The notes beneath the pieces were generated by a model. The model saw only the letters and a program-made list of their open reading frames with translations. It did not search any database and had not been told where the DNA came from. From positions 1 to 45,871 of the forward strand of contig JAZRNN010000077.1 in the NCBI GenBank assembly GCA_045648175.1: a DNA stretch of 45,871 bases. Reading direction: 5' to 3'. The translations under genes were made by a program, and so were the position numbers. This document shows positions 29,612 to 38,093 of the stretch, piece by piece (the first letter of the stretch is position 1; each line of letters begins with the position of its first letter). Source of the DNA: SIG440 sp045648175 (GTDB taxonomy: Bacteria; Bacillota; Clostridia; Monoglobales; Monoglobaceae).

Positions 29612-31447
29612 CTATACTTTTATGGTAATCTTATACTTTTTCAGCCAGTATTCAAGCTGAATAATATATGCATATAGCTGCGGCAGAGCCATAAGCTGAC
29701 CAAACCAAGGTTTGCCGTAATCCGAAGGCTGTTCCATAAGGTCAAGAATATATTTCTCATTTATAACATTGTGAATACACGAATTTTTGTCATTAAAAAT
29801 GTCGTACACAATTTCTTTGACCATTCTTTCGTACTCAGGATTATGTGTCTTTGGAAAGGGGCTTTTTTTACGCCACAGAACATCTTCAGGAAGAATGCCT
29901 TCAAGAGCTGTACGAAGAAGCCCCTTTTCTCTTCCGTTATGTGCTTTATAATCCCACGGAACGTTCCATATATATTCAACTAATCTGTAATCACAAAAGG
30001 GCATTCTTATTTCAAGTCCGCAGTTCATACCGATACGCTCGCTTCGGGCACCCAATGTATACATAAACCAATTAAGATTAAGATGCGCTATTTCACGACG
30101 TCGTTTTTCCTCAGCATTGTCTGTATTAAATCTTGGAGTATCAGCAATACTGCCGTTATATTTAGAATATATATATTCAGATATCGTATCTCCACTTAAA
30201 AGTTCAGGGCAGACAAGGTTTTGTCTCAGCTCAATATTTTTTGCCCAGGGAAAGATATCAGCCTCAAAATCTTCACGTCTGTGAAACCATGGATAACCTC
30301 CAAACACCTCATCAGCACATTCGCCCGAAAAAGCACCATTAAAAGACGAACCCATCTCTTTACACAAAAAGTACAGGGATGAATCAACGTCCGCCATCCC
30401 CGGAAGGTCACGACAATCCACGGCGTCAGTAAGATGCTTGACTAAATCTTCATTATCGACGGTCACAACATGGTGATTTGTATGGCAGTATTCTCTTACC
30501 AAATCAATATAATAATCGTCCGATGCCGGCTGATATTCAGTAGGTGTAAAATAATCGTCATTTCCGCTGTAGCGGAGTGAAAATGTATTAATCCCATCAC
30601 CAAATTTCTGCGACGCCAACGCAGTTATTGCACTTGAATCAACACCGCCTGAAAGAAAAAGTGCCAGATTTCTTCCCTTATCTTCAAGTTGCGAATTTAC
30701 AGCACTAAACAGAAGACGCTTTGTTTCTTCAAGGCACTCATCAAAGCTTTCTTTAAACGGACGCGACTCAAGTTTCCAGTAACGGTGTTGGTTAAGCCCA
30801 TGCTCATTATAAATCACAAAGTGTGCGGGCAAAATTTCATTTATGCCGCAAAAAGTTCCACATCCTTGTGTCTGTGCAGGACCAAGTCCTAAAACTTCAC
30901 AAATACCATCCTTGTCAATGACAGCATCAATATCTGGATTAGCAAGGATTCCTTTTATTTCGGATGCAAAAATCACACATTCGTCTTTTATTGTATAATA
31001 AAGCGGCTTGATACCAAACCTGTCCCTTGCCAGAAACAGTTCACGCCTTTTGGAATTCCACACCGAAAAAGCAAAAACACCATTCAAACGATTTAAACAC
31101 CCCACACCCCAACGCATATATGAATGAAGAACAAGCTCGGCATCTTCCATTTTATCGGTGCGGATTTTTTGTTTTCCAAGTTCACGTTTTAATTCGTCGG
31201 TATTATATAAAAGTCCGTCAAAGCAGATAGTATATTCTGTACCATCAAATCTTATCGAATAAGGAATTTCCCTTTCTTTATCGCAACAAGGAATCAGTGG
31301 CGTACATCCAAACACACCATATTCAGCGTTTTTAACCTTTAAAACACTTCCGCCTCTGCCTGTCTGTCTTTCGGTCATAGTTCTAACTTTATCAAGTTCT
31401 GAACTCAATTTTCTTTGAAAACTGACAATTCCTGCAATTCCTGACAA
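29612..31447 (-). CDS. Asparagine synthetase B-like protein lacking the catalytic cysteine
   Basis: A 611-residue protein with an N-terminal class II glutaminase-like domain and a C-terminal synthetase domain. The synthetase part looks active: PP-loop LALFLSGGVDSSAITALASQ, FSGECADEVFGGYPWFHR, and LEIRMPFCDYRLVEY. The glutaminase half is degenerate. The start (TTG 31447, 8 bases behind AGGAGG) gives MSGIAGIVSF, where active enzymes have MCGIAGI, so the N-terminal nucleophile is Ser; the usual RLSIVD stretch is missing; and the NGEIYN motif reads FDGLLYN. It may use free ammonia, or act in another amide or peptide-forming reaction. The ribosome binding site lies inside a hairpin behind the upstream GTPase stop codon, suggesting coupled translation. 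Confidence 0.85.
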   Translation of the reverse strand: MSGIAGIVSFQRKLSSELDKVRTMTERQTGRGGSVLKVKNAEYGVFGCTPLIPCCDKEREIPYSIRFDGTEYTICFDGLLYNTDELKRELGKQKIRTDKMEDAELVLHSYMRWGVGCLNRLNGVFAFSVWNSKRRELFLARDRFGIKPLYYTIKDECVIFASEIKGILANPDIDAVIDKDGICEVLGLGPAQTQGCGTFCGINEILPAHFVIYNEHGLNQHRYWKLESRPFKESFDECLEETKRLLFSAVNSQLEDKGRNLALFLSGGVDSSAITALASQKFGDGINTFSLRYSGNDDYFTPTEYQPASDDYYIDLVREYCHTNHHVVTVDNEDLVKHLTDAVDCRDLPGMADVDSSLYFLCKEMGSSFNGAFSGECADEVFGGYPWFHRREDFEADIFPWAKNIELRQNLVCPELLSGDTISEYIYSKYNGSIADTPRFNTDNAEEKRRREIAHLNLNWFMYTLGARSERIGMNCGLEIRMPFCDYRLVEYIWNVPWDYKAHNGREKGLLRTALEGILPEDVLWRKKSPFPKTHNPEYERMVKEIVYDIFNDKNSCIHNVINEKYILDLMEQPSDYGKPWFGQLMALPQLYAYIIQLEYWLKKYKITIKV

Positions 31448-31456
31448 AAAAATCGC

Positions 31457-31506
31457 CTCCTGAAATTTCACTATACTTTTACATAGTATATGCAATATTT
31501 CAGGAG
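31457..31506 (-). promoter_or_regulatory. Hairpin sequestering the AsnB-like ribosome binding site
   Basis: Perfect 10-bp arms CTCCTGAAAT (31457-31466) and ATTTCAGGAG (31497-31506) enclose an inner dyad TATACT (31472-31477) / AGTATA (31485-31490). In the minus-strand mRNA the second outer arm contains the AGGAG of the AsnB-like gene. The stem lies 11 bases after the stop codon of the preceding gene, so a terminating ribosome could open it. Confidence 0.65.
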
Positions 31507-31517
31507 TTGTGAAAATT

Positions 31518-32456
31518 TTAGTAAAATGTTGCCACTGAATCTTCAGGTTCTGTCGTAACAGCATAATCTTCCATATACAAAACAGGGCCTTTTCCGTGAT
31601 ACAATTTGTGTTTTTCAATTTTAATCTTTGCAGTAAGAATAATCCAGTCTCCGTTTTTCATCATTGCCGAACGATTGCAGCAAAGAATACCTTTAAAGGC
31701 AATATCATCAACACAACAGGTCATAACCGGTCGTCCGATTACAAAGCAATCCTTTGGCATACGGTTGTCTATAGTCAGGATACCAGTAAATTTAACCGTC
31801 TTTCCGTTATATTTATCCATTTCCTCAACTAAATCTCTGTACCATATTGCAAAATCTTTTATATCTACATTGATGATATCTGCATCAATATCAAACGGCA
31901 ATGGGTCTTCAATTTCATCAGGCTCAATTGTACCATCTTCATATTCATAAATTATGTCGGTACGTCTGCTGACTCCGCGAACAAATTTGTGCAATTCCTG
32001 CTTGTCTACGTCTTTTTTGCATCTGTTAAATACAACCAGATCACAGTTTTGTAATTTGTCCACAACAAGACTTCGCATATTTGTGTTATAAGGAATGAAA
32101 CTGCCCGATTCCATAAAAGTAATTTCCTGATACAAAATCCATTCATCAGGCATATTTTCATATAAAACCGGTATCTGCCACATTCCGTTATATTCAACAA
32201 CAACTCTGTTCGCCTTGTGTTTTTTGCAAAGATTTTGCAGATTTTTTGTGTTTATATCCGAAACATCGTCAATTACCTCAATATAAACGTCTTTTTCTGC
32301 CATTTTCTCGCTGTCAAATTCAACCTCACCTTCCTCGCAAAGCAAAAGAAGGGTTCTTTCACCGTTGGTAAACCGGTCATCAACCATTGTTTCTTTTAAG
32401 AACGTCGTTTTTCCGGCCTCTAAAAAGCCTGTAAACAAATATACTGCTATATCCAT
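31518..32456 (-). CDS. COG0523/CobW-like GTPase fused to a DUF1980-like domain
   Basis: A 312-residue protein. The N-terminal half is a P-loop GTPase: AVYLFTGFLEAGKTTFLKET (Walker A), an acidic VIDDVSDINTKNLQNLCKKH region, VVVEYNGMW at the Walker B/linker position, and DLVVFNRCKKD for the guanine-binding NKxD-like motif (here NRCKKD). The C-terminal third, KYNGKTVKFTGILTIDNRMP, CFVIGRPVMTCCVDDIAFKG, resembles the DUF1980 (YcgQ-type) domain seen in zinc-regulated membrane proteins. Its Cys pair is kept. It follows the His-rich CobW gene by 21 bases, so the two probably act together in metal (zinc) handling. Confidence 0.75.
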   Translation of the reverse strand: MDIAVYLFTGFLEAGKTTFLKETMVDDRFTNGERTLLLLCEEGEVEFDSEKMAEKDVYIEVIDDVSDINTKNLQNLCKKHKANRVVVEYNGMWQIPVLYENMPDEWILYQEITFMESGSFIPYNTNMRSLVVDKLQNCDLVVFNRCKKDVDKQELHKFVRGVSRRTDIIYEYEDGTIEPDEIEDPLPFDIDADIINVDIKDFAIWYRDLVEEMDKYNGKTVKFTGILTIDNRMPKDCFVIGRPVMTCCVDDIAFKGILCCNRSAMMKNGDWIILTAKIKIEKHKLYHGKGPVLYMEDYAVTTEPEDSVATFY

Positions 32457-32477
32457 TTTAATCCATCCCTTCCGACA

Positions 32478-33671
32478 TTAATTAACAGAAAACAGTTTTT
32501 CAACAGCCGACTTATTAAGTTCTGCTCCTATAACACACAAGCGTCCCGTTACTTCAGCAGAGCCAAAGCGTACATCTGTCTCGCCTGGCACATAGTCAAA
32601 GTGTATCCACTTGCCGTTCTTTTCAGCTACAATACCTTTTGCACGCAAGACCATACCGTATTTTTCTTCGTTTTCAAGCGATTTAAGAGCATTCTGAATT
32701 TCCTCTATGGTATATTTGCCGGATGTTTCCATTCCCCAGCTTGTAAACACATCATCGGCGTGATGATGTCCATGGTCATGATGGTGTTCGTGACTGTGGC
32801 ATCCACACTCACAATCCGTGCCATGATGATGTCCATGATGAGCTTCATCATGTGCGTGCTCGTGAACTGTATCGTGAACGTGATTATAGTGATGCTCGTG
32901 ACAATCACATTCATCATGATGATATCCGTGATGATGTCCGCATTCACATTCTTCATCGTGATGGTGATGTCCACAACCACATTCTTCGTCGTGATGATGG
33001 TGGTGATGGTGATGTTCACCGCATTCAGGGCACACGTCATGCTCTTCCTTAAGAGCATCAAGTTCTGATTCAAGTGTGCAGCTACCTTCCATTGCCTCTA
33101 AGATTTTTTTGCCGTCAAGGTCTTCCCACGGAGTTGTCACAACAACTGCATTTTTGTTTTTTCTGCGGATAAGTTCAACACAATTTTCAATTTTTTCCTG
33201 TTCAACATCTGTTGTATGACTAAGGACAATGCATCCTGCACTTTCAATCTGGTCATTATAGAACTCACCAAAATTTTTCATATACATTTTGCATTTCTTT
33301 GCATCCGCAACTGCAGTAAAGCTGTTAAGTTCAATCTCATCGCTGTTTATATCGCGAACAGCCTTGATAACGTCACTCAATTTACCTACACCGGATGGCT
33401 CGATAAGAATTCTGTCAGGCGCAAACTCAGCAATAACAGATTTAAGAGACTCGCTGAAATCACCCACCAGGCTACAACATATACAGCCCGAATTCATCTC
33501 TGTTATTTCAACACCGGTATCTTTTAAAAAGCCACCGTCAATGCCTATTTCACCAAATTCATTTTCGATTAAAACTACCTTTTCGCCCTTATATGCCTCG
33601 TCAAGAAGTTTTTTTATAAGAGTAGTCTTTCCTGCTCCCAAAAAACCCGAAAATATATCAACTTTTGTCAT
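32478..33671 (-). CDS. CobW/COG0523 GTPase with long His-rich metal-binding loop
   Basis: A 397-residue G3E-family GTPase. Walker A is GFLGAGKTTLIKKLL; the metal-site motif GCICC follows at about residue 62 (EMNSGCICCSLVGDF); Walker B region is RILIEPSGVGKLSDV; a degenerate guanine motif SHTTDVEQ replaces the usual NKxD. Between about residues 210 and 300 is a stretch rich in His, Asp/Glu and Cys, including runs of eight His, followed by the CobW C-terminal domain (MVLRAKGIVA, WIHFDYVPGE). Related proteins insert zinc into client enzymes when zinc is scarce. First gene of a probable operon with the next GTPase and the AsnB-like protein; two overlapping promoters lie upstream. Confidence 0.9.
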   Translation of the reverse strand: MTKVDIFSGFLGAGKTTLIKKLLDEAYKGEKVVLIENEFGEIGIDGGFLKDTGVEITEMNSGCICCSLVGDFSESLKSVIAEFAPDRILIEPSGVGKLSDVIKAVRDINSDEIELNSFTAVADAKKCKMYMKNFGEFYNDQIESAGCIVLSHTTDVEQEKIENCVELIRRKNKNAVVVTTPWEDLDGKKILEAMEGSCTLESELDALKEEHDVCPECGEHHHHHHHHDEECGCGHHHHDEECECGHHHGYHHDECDCHEHHYNHVHDTVHEHAHDEAHHGHHHGTDCECGCHSHEHHHDHGHHHADDVFTSWGMETSGKYTIEEIQNALKSLENEEKYGMVLRAKGIVAEKNGKWIHFDYVPGETDVRFGSAEVTGRLCVIGAELNKSAVEKLFSVN

Positions 33672-33709
33672 AAAATTCTATTCCTCTCTTTGTATAAAGT
33701 ACTTATATA

Positions 33710-33748
33710 ATATTACCAAATTATACTTCTTTTGTCAACGCAAGTCAA
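33710..33748 (-). promoter_or_regulatory. Two overlapping promoters of the CobW operon
   Basis: Minus strand: TTGACT (33748-33743), 17 bases, TATAAT (33725-33720); and, 10 bases on, TTGACA (33738-33733), 17 bases, TAATAT (33715-33710). Both have ideal spacing. No clear Zur box (TCGTAAT-type dyad) is seen, although TAATATTA lies in the second -10. Confidence 0.7.
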
Positions 33749-33752
33749 CGAC

Positions 33753-33789
33753 AAAAACCGCAGTGTAAAAAATTTACACTGCGGTTTTT
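33753..33789. terminator. Strong terminator between the SLH gene and the CobW operon
   Basis: A 17-bp perfect stem from AAAAACCGCAGTGTAAA (33753-33769) and its complement (33773-33789) with a 3-base loop. It ends the exporter/SLH transcript just before the CobW promoter. Confidence 0.92.
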
Positions 33790-33796
33790 AGAATTT

Positions 33797-36118
33797 TTAA
33801 TTATTAACTGTAATAACTCTTATTACTCCGCCAAGTGTTGTCAAAGTATCTGCATACAAATTAACAGTTTTGCCGACAAGCTCTGTCAACTCATTTCGTG
33901 ACATTCCCATATAGCCTGAGGAAGTTCTTTTTATAATCTGCAAATTATCGCTCAAGCGATATACATCATCACCTATTTTAACACGGCTGAAATCTATGGC
34001 AGATACACTCACGCCTGTTTCAACTGCTACAAGCTTTTTAATGCCGACAAGTTTACTACCGTCAAGTTCCAGTGCAACGGCTGTACCAGGAGTGATATTA
34101 TTGTAAAAATTCGCTGAATATGTTTTTGTTGAGCCATTTGAGAACACCTCATATGTTCCGCTGGTACTTGTGGAATTCACTCTACCGCCCATATTCACCA
34201 AAACACCATAGGTGTATTGGTCGTTGGTAACATTTTCAACAATAAGCAAAGAAATATCTCCAAAATCACCTGATGTTACTCCATAAATAACCTGTCTTGC
34301 AGTAAGCTCCGACGCTGTAATGTCCTTAAGTTCAATCACATGAGCTGTAGCTGTACCAGTGCGTGTGTCAGGCGCATATGTTCTTTCGATAATCACACAG
34401 TCAGATGTTAGCCAGCGGTTGCCAATTTTTCGATTGTTTTTATCAATTTCGCCCGAAATATTACTTCCTGTTGTTATGGTAACAAACATCGCATATCCAT
34501 CATTATCAAATGATAATTTTCCTACATCGCCTATTCTTTCGCTGTAATTTGTTTTTGTCTTGTACTTCATTGTGTTGCCTTCGCCATTGATTACTGTAAT
34601 GTAATTATACTGTTTTCCACTCTCGGATGCATCATTTGACATTTCGGTAGTATATGAAATCAAAATTCCGTAATTTGCGGTATCTGATGAATTAAGGTCA
34701 ACTACATCAACAACTTTTCCGTCCATACCAAGAAGGGCTGTTATCCTTGAACCAATTTTATAGCTGCCGCTCTTTTCACCAAGCTTATATGCAGCAGTAT
34801 GAGTTTCAAGTTCAATTGTTGTTCCTGAAATCTCAACGCTTGAAACATTTGCCTTATTGGGGAATGCCTTATTATATATACCTGAAACCTTGTCGCTGTA
34901 AAGATAGATAGTATTATTATCCTCAAGATAATACACAACATCATAAAGTTTTGCATCACCAAGAGTTGCGGCATATCCATCCTTAATCACCGTTGCTGAA
35001 TCAACTTTAGCTTTTGAAACACCAACCGAAGCAAGTGCGGTATAAATATCAGACCTTATAGCAACTGGCTCTGTATAGTCAGCATTGCCAAAAACAAGAT
35101 ATCTTACCTTTTTGTTGTTATCATAAACAATCGAAACCGCAGCACCTTCTTTTATACTGTTTTTGAAATTTCCGTAAGTGGTAAGTGTTCCGTCATAGTA
35201 AACAGAAGTATTATTGGAAACACCAAGATTTACTGTACTTGTTCCGTTTGAAAAATATGCCTCGCCGTCAACCACGCTGTCAACAGTAGTAAATGCACGC
35301 TCAGATGTTGAAAAATCAGTAAAATTAATTACCTCTTTGTCTTTGTTAAACACAAGTTTAACTCTTGACATAGGCTCGATTTCAAGAGAGGTATTTGCAA
35401 GAGTATATGTGCCTGCATCTGTTTTAATTTCGTCTGATGCAAGGCTTGAATCTTCATTGCGTGTGGCAATAACAAGCACCTCATCAGTGATGGTAATATC
35501 CATTTTTGAAATCAGTTTGGCAGTTGAATTATTCATCTGTGTTTCAAGTGCACGATTTATAATCACACAAAGATCTGCACGGCTTATGGGTGTATTATCA
35601 GCTAAATTTAGACCATCTGTTAGATTAAGACCGTCAGCCTTTACCATATAAGCATATGGCCAGTTGTCACCAAGTTCAGTTGTTGAATATCCCAAAGCTC
35701 TCAGTGCAACAGTAACCGCCTCGGCAAAAGTAATGCTTTTTTCAGGCTGAAATTTTCCGTTTGGATAGCCCACAATCAATTTATTGTTGGCAACAGTATT
35801 AATAAATCCGTTTGCCCAATGGTTTATTGCAACATCATCAAATTTTCTGCTTGCAGCATTGCTGTACGCCTCGTCCTCAAGGCCGGAAATCAATGCTGTA
35901 ATTTTAGAAAATTCAGCTCTTGTAATATTGGCTGTTGGTCTGAATTTTCCCGCATAGCCTGAAACAATTCCGTATGTTGTAAGTGCCTCAACAGCCTCGG
36001 TGTAATACATACCATCTTTAACATCAGTATAAGATGACGCTCCTGCCGAAACAACAGCTAAGCTCATTAATATGGATAATACAACTATTGCTGCTAACAG
36101 CTTTTTAATCATTCTCAT
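33797..36118 (-). CDS. Cell-surface protein with three N-terminal SLH domains
   Basis: A 773-residue exported protein. The signal peptide is KKLLAAIVVLSILMSLAVVS with cleavage near AGA-SS. Three S-layer homology repeats follow: SYTDVKDGMYYTEAVEALTT (to about residue 75), FDDVAINHWANGFINTVANN, GYPNGKFQPEKSITFAEAVT, and a third ending DLCVIINRALETQ (about 205). SLH domains bind pyruvylated wall polymers. The remaining 560 residues are rich in Thr, Ser, Asn, Val and Tyr with repeated beta-type segments and no enzyme motif. No sortase signal is present. It begins 27 bases behind the permease gene, so it is cotranscribed with the MacAB-like exporter. Confidence 0.88.
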   Translation of the reverse strand: MRMIKKLLAAIVVLSILMSLAVVSAGASSYTDVKDGMYYTEAVEALTTYGIVSGYAGKFRPTANITRAEFSKITALISGLEDEAYSNAASRKFDDVAINHWANGFINTVANNKLIVGYPNGKFQPEKSITFAEAVTVALRALGYSTTELGDNWPYAYMVKADGLNLTDGLNLADNTPISRADLCVIINRALETQMNNSTAKLISKMDITITDEVLVIATRNEDSSLASDEIKTDAGTYTLANTSLEIEPMSRVKLVFNKDKEVINFTDFSTSERAFTTVDSVVDGEAYFSNGTSTVNLGVSNNTSVYYDGTLTTYGNFKNSIKEGAAVSIVYDNNKKVRYLVFGNADYTEPVAIRSDIYTALASVGVSKAKVDSATVIKDGYAATLGDAKLYDVVYYLEDNNTIYLYSDKVSGIYNKAFPNKANVSSVEISGTTIELETHTAAYKLGEKSGSYKIGSRITALLGMDGKVVDVVDLNSSDTANYGILISYTTEMSNDASESGKQYNYITVINGEGNTMKYKTKTNYSERIGDVGKLSFDNDGYAMFVTITTGSNISGEIDKNNRKIGNRWLTSDCVIIERTYAPDTRTGTATAHVIELKDITASELTARQVIYGVTSGDFGDISLLIVENVTNDQYTYGVLVNMGGRVNSTSTSGTYEVFSNGSTKTYSANFYNNITPGTAVALELDGSKLVGIKKLVAVETGVSVSAIDFSRVKIGDDVYRLSDNLQIIKRTSSGYMGMSRNELTELVGKTVNLYADTLTTLGGVIRVITVNN

Positions 36119-36145
36119 AACAACTCTCCTGTATTCTTTAATATT

Positions 36146-37321
36146 TTAATCTGCGTGCAGCGCGTCGATAGGATTCAGCTTTGCCGCCTTATTGGCAGGT
36201 GCCCAGCCGAAAAATATACCGATAACAGCAGAAAATGCAAAGGCACCAAACATAACAAATATACTGGGAAATGCATTGATGCCCATTACATTTCCCAAAA
36301 TGACCGTTCCAAAGCAGGATAGTATAATTCCGATTATACCGCCCATACAGCTGACAATGGCTGCTTCAATCAAAAACTGTGACATAATACTTGAACGTTT
36401 TGCACCTATTGCCTTTCTTATACCTATTTCACGGGTACGCTCAGTAACAGAAACAAGCATTATATTCATAATACCTATACCGCCGACAACGAGTGAAATC
36501 CCTGCAATACCGGCAGTAAGCAAGGTCATCATTCCCGTAATTTCATCCAATGTATCCATCATACTGGCTACACTTATAACGCTGTATTCATCCTCATCAC
36601 CGAATTTCAATAAGAGAAATCTTTCAGTAAGGTTAACAGCCTTTTCGACATTTTCAGCTGTCGATGCCCATACAATGTAAGACCTTATTTTGCTTGTTCT
36701 GAAAATCATTCTGCCTGATGAATATGGAATTATAATTGTATCATCATCCGAGCTCTTTTCTGAATCTGAAATAGCCTCAAGCACACCGACAATAGTAAAA
36801 AGCTCATTGTTAATTTTTATCTGCTTATCAATCGGGTCTTCAAAACCAAAAAGCTCCAAAGCGTTATAACTGCCGATTACCGCCACCTTACGCCTTCGTT
36901 CTATATCAATATCGTTAATAAACCGACCGTTGCTTATATCCCTGTTTTTAACTGTAATATAATCGAGGTTTGTACCGACAACAGTAGACCTTATGTTTGA
37001 CGATTGATATTTTATTCTGCCGTTTCCCGACATACTCGGAACAACATAAGAGATATACTCTGAATTTTCTGCCATAAACTCCTGCATTTCTTCATAACTG
37101 ATGTTCTTAGTACTGTTTCTGCCCGTAAACATCACATTAATACTATTTGCACCAAGAGATTCAATGGATTCGGTAATACTGCTTGTTGAGCCCTGAACAA
37201 CGCTTACTAGCACGATAACCGCACAAACACCGATAATGATACCCAGCATAGTAAGAAAGGTTCGCATTTTGCTTGAAGAAACACTTTTTATCGCCATTTT
37301 AAAAGATTGGGATAAATTCAT
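36146..37321 (-). CDS. ABC transporter permease, MacB/FtsX type
   Basis: A 391-residue membrane protein. One helix near the N-terminus (MRTFLTMLGIIIGVCAVIVL) is followed by a large extracellular MacB periplasmic-core-like domain (about 45-260) and three C-terminal helices (AGIAGISLVVGGIGIMNIML, VSVTERTREIGIRKAIGAK, IEAAIVSCMGGIIGIILSCF). This is the FtsX/MacB fold that works by mechanotransmission and not by classical transport. The partner ATPase gene precedes it by 18 bases and an HlyD-like adaptor is upstream. Likely substrates are peptides, lipids or drugs. Confidence 0.93.
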   Translation of the reverse strand: MNLSQSFKMAIKSVSSSKMRTFLTMLGIIIGVCAVIVLVSVVQGSTSSITESIESLGANSINVMFTGRNSTKNISYEEMQEFMAENSEYISYVVPSMSGNGRIKYQSSNIRSTVVGTNLDYITVKNRDISNGRFINDIDIERRRKVAVIGSYNALELFGFEDPIDKQIKINNELFTIVGVLEAISDSEKSSDDDTIIIPYSSGRMIFRTSKIRSYIVWASTAENVEKAVNLTERFLLLKFGDEDEYSVISVASMMDTLDEITGMMTLLTAGIAGISLVVGGIGIMNIMLVSVTERTREIGIRKAIGAKRSSIMSQFLIEAAIVSCMGGIIGIILSCFGTVILGNVMGINAFPSIFVMFGAFAFSAVIGIFFGWAPANKAAKLNPIDALHAD

Positions 37322-37339
37322 ATAAAATCTCGACCTCCT

Positions 37340-38071
37340 CTATACATTGACATCGGCTTTATCACCGTCTACCAAAGAGTCAAAAACAATTTTTCCGTCC
37401 ATTATACGAACAATACGTTCTGCCTCATGAGCAATTTTATTGTCATGGGTAATAAGTATAACGGTTTTTCCTTCCTGATGAAGCTCCTTAAGCATAGAAA
37501 TCACTTCTGTACCCGTTTTTGAATCAAGAGCACCCGTTGGCTCATCTGCCAGAATTACCGGCGGACGTGCCGCCAATGCTCTGGCAATTGACGCTCTTTG
37601 CTGTTGTCCTCCGGAAAGCTCTGAAGGCTTGTGGAATCTTCGTTCATAAAGCCCCACTCTTTCAAGTGCTGTTTTTGCCATTTCTTTGCGTCTGGCAATC
37701 GGTACACCCGCATAAATCAATGGAAGCTCTACATTTTCTTCAACATTTAATTTGGGAAGTAGATTATATTGCTGAAAAATAAAACCTATTTTTTTGTTGC
37801 GGATTGCTGCCTGTTCGTCCTCTTTAAGCTCGCTTGCTTCGTTGCCGTCAATATAGTATTTACCTGATGTTGGAGTATCAAGACAACCTATCATATTCAT
37901 AAGCGTCGACTTACCCGAGCCTGACGGACCGATAATAGCAACAAATTCGTGCGGTTTGATTTTCAAATCTACTCCATCAAGTGCTCTTACCTCATTGTCA
38001 CCCATCTTATAGATTTTGTACATATCTTTTATCTCAATCATATATTCTGAATTTGAAATAACATTTTGCAT
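37340..38071 (-). CDS. ABC transporter ATP-binding protein, MacB/LolD type
   Basis: A 243-residue ATPase. Motifs: VAIIGPSGSGKSTLMNMIGC (Walker A), FIFQQYNLLPKLNVEENVEL (Q-loop), LSGGQQQRASIARALAARPP (signature), ILADEPTGALDSKTGTEVIS (Walker B and D-loop), VILITHDNKIA (switch His). The NMIGCLDTPTSG and EPTGALD sequences are typical of the MacB/LolD/FtsE class. ATG 38071 is chosen, 22 bases behind the HlyD-like gene and with an AAGGGGTG site; the longer frame to 38179 would run deep into that gene. Confidence 0.93.
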   Translation of the reverse strand: MQNVISNSEYMIEIKDMYKIYKMGDNEVRALDGVDLKIKPHEFVAIIGPSGSGKSTLMNMIGCLDTPTSGKYYIDGNEASELKEDEQAAIRNKKIGFIFQQYNLLPKLNVEENVELPLIYAGVPIARRKEMAKTALERVGLYERRFHKPSELSGGQQQRASIARALAARPPVILADEPTGALDSKTGTEVISMLKELHQEGKTVILITHDNKIAHEAERIVRIMDGKIVFDSLVDGDKADVNV

Positions 38072-38093
38072 AATAAATGCACCCCTTAACTCT

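Noticed and set aside
32601..33073. Several long open frames opposite and alongside the His-rich part of the CobW gene
   Set aside because: They are by-products of repeated CAT/CAC codons; their sequences are low-complexity and they lack ribosome binding sites.
33710..33748. Zur operator in front of the CobW operon
   Set aside because: Only a short TAATATTA dyad is present; the TCGTAAT-type consensus is not.
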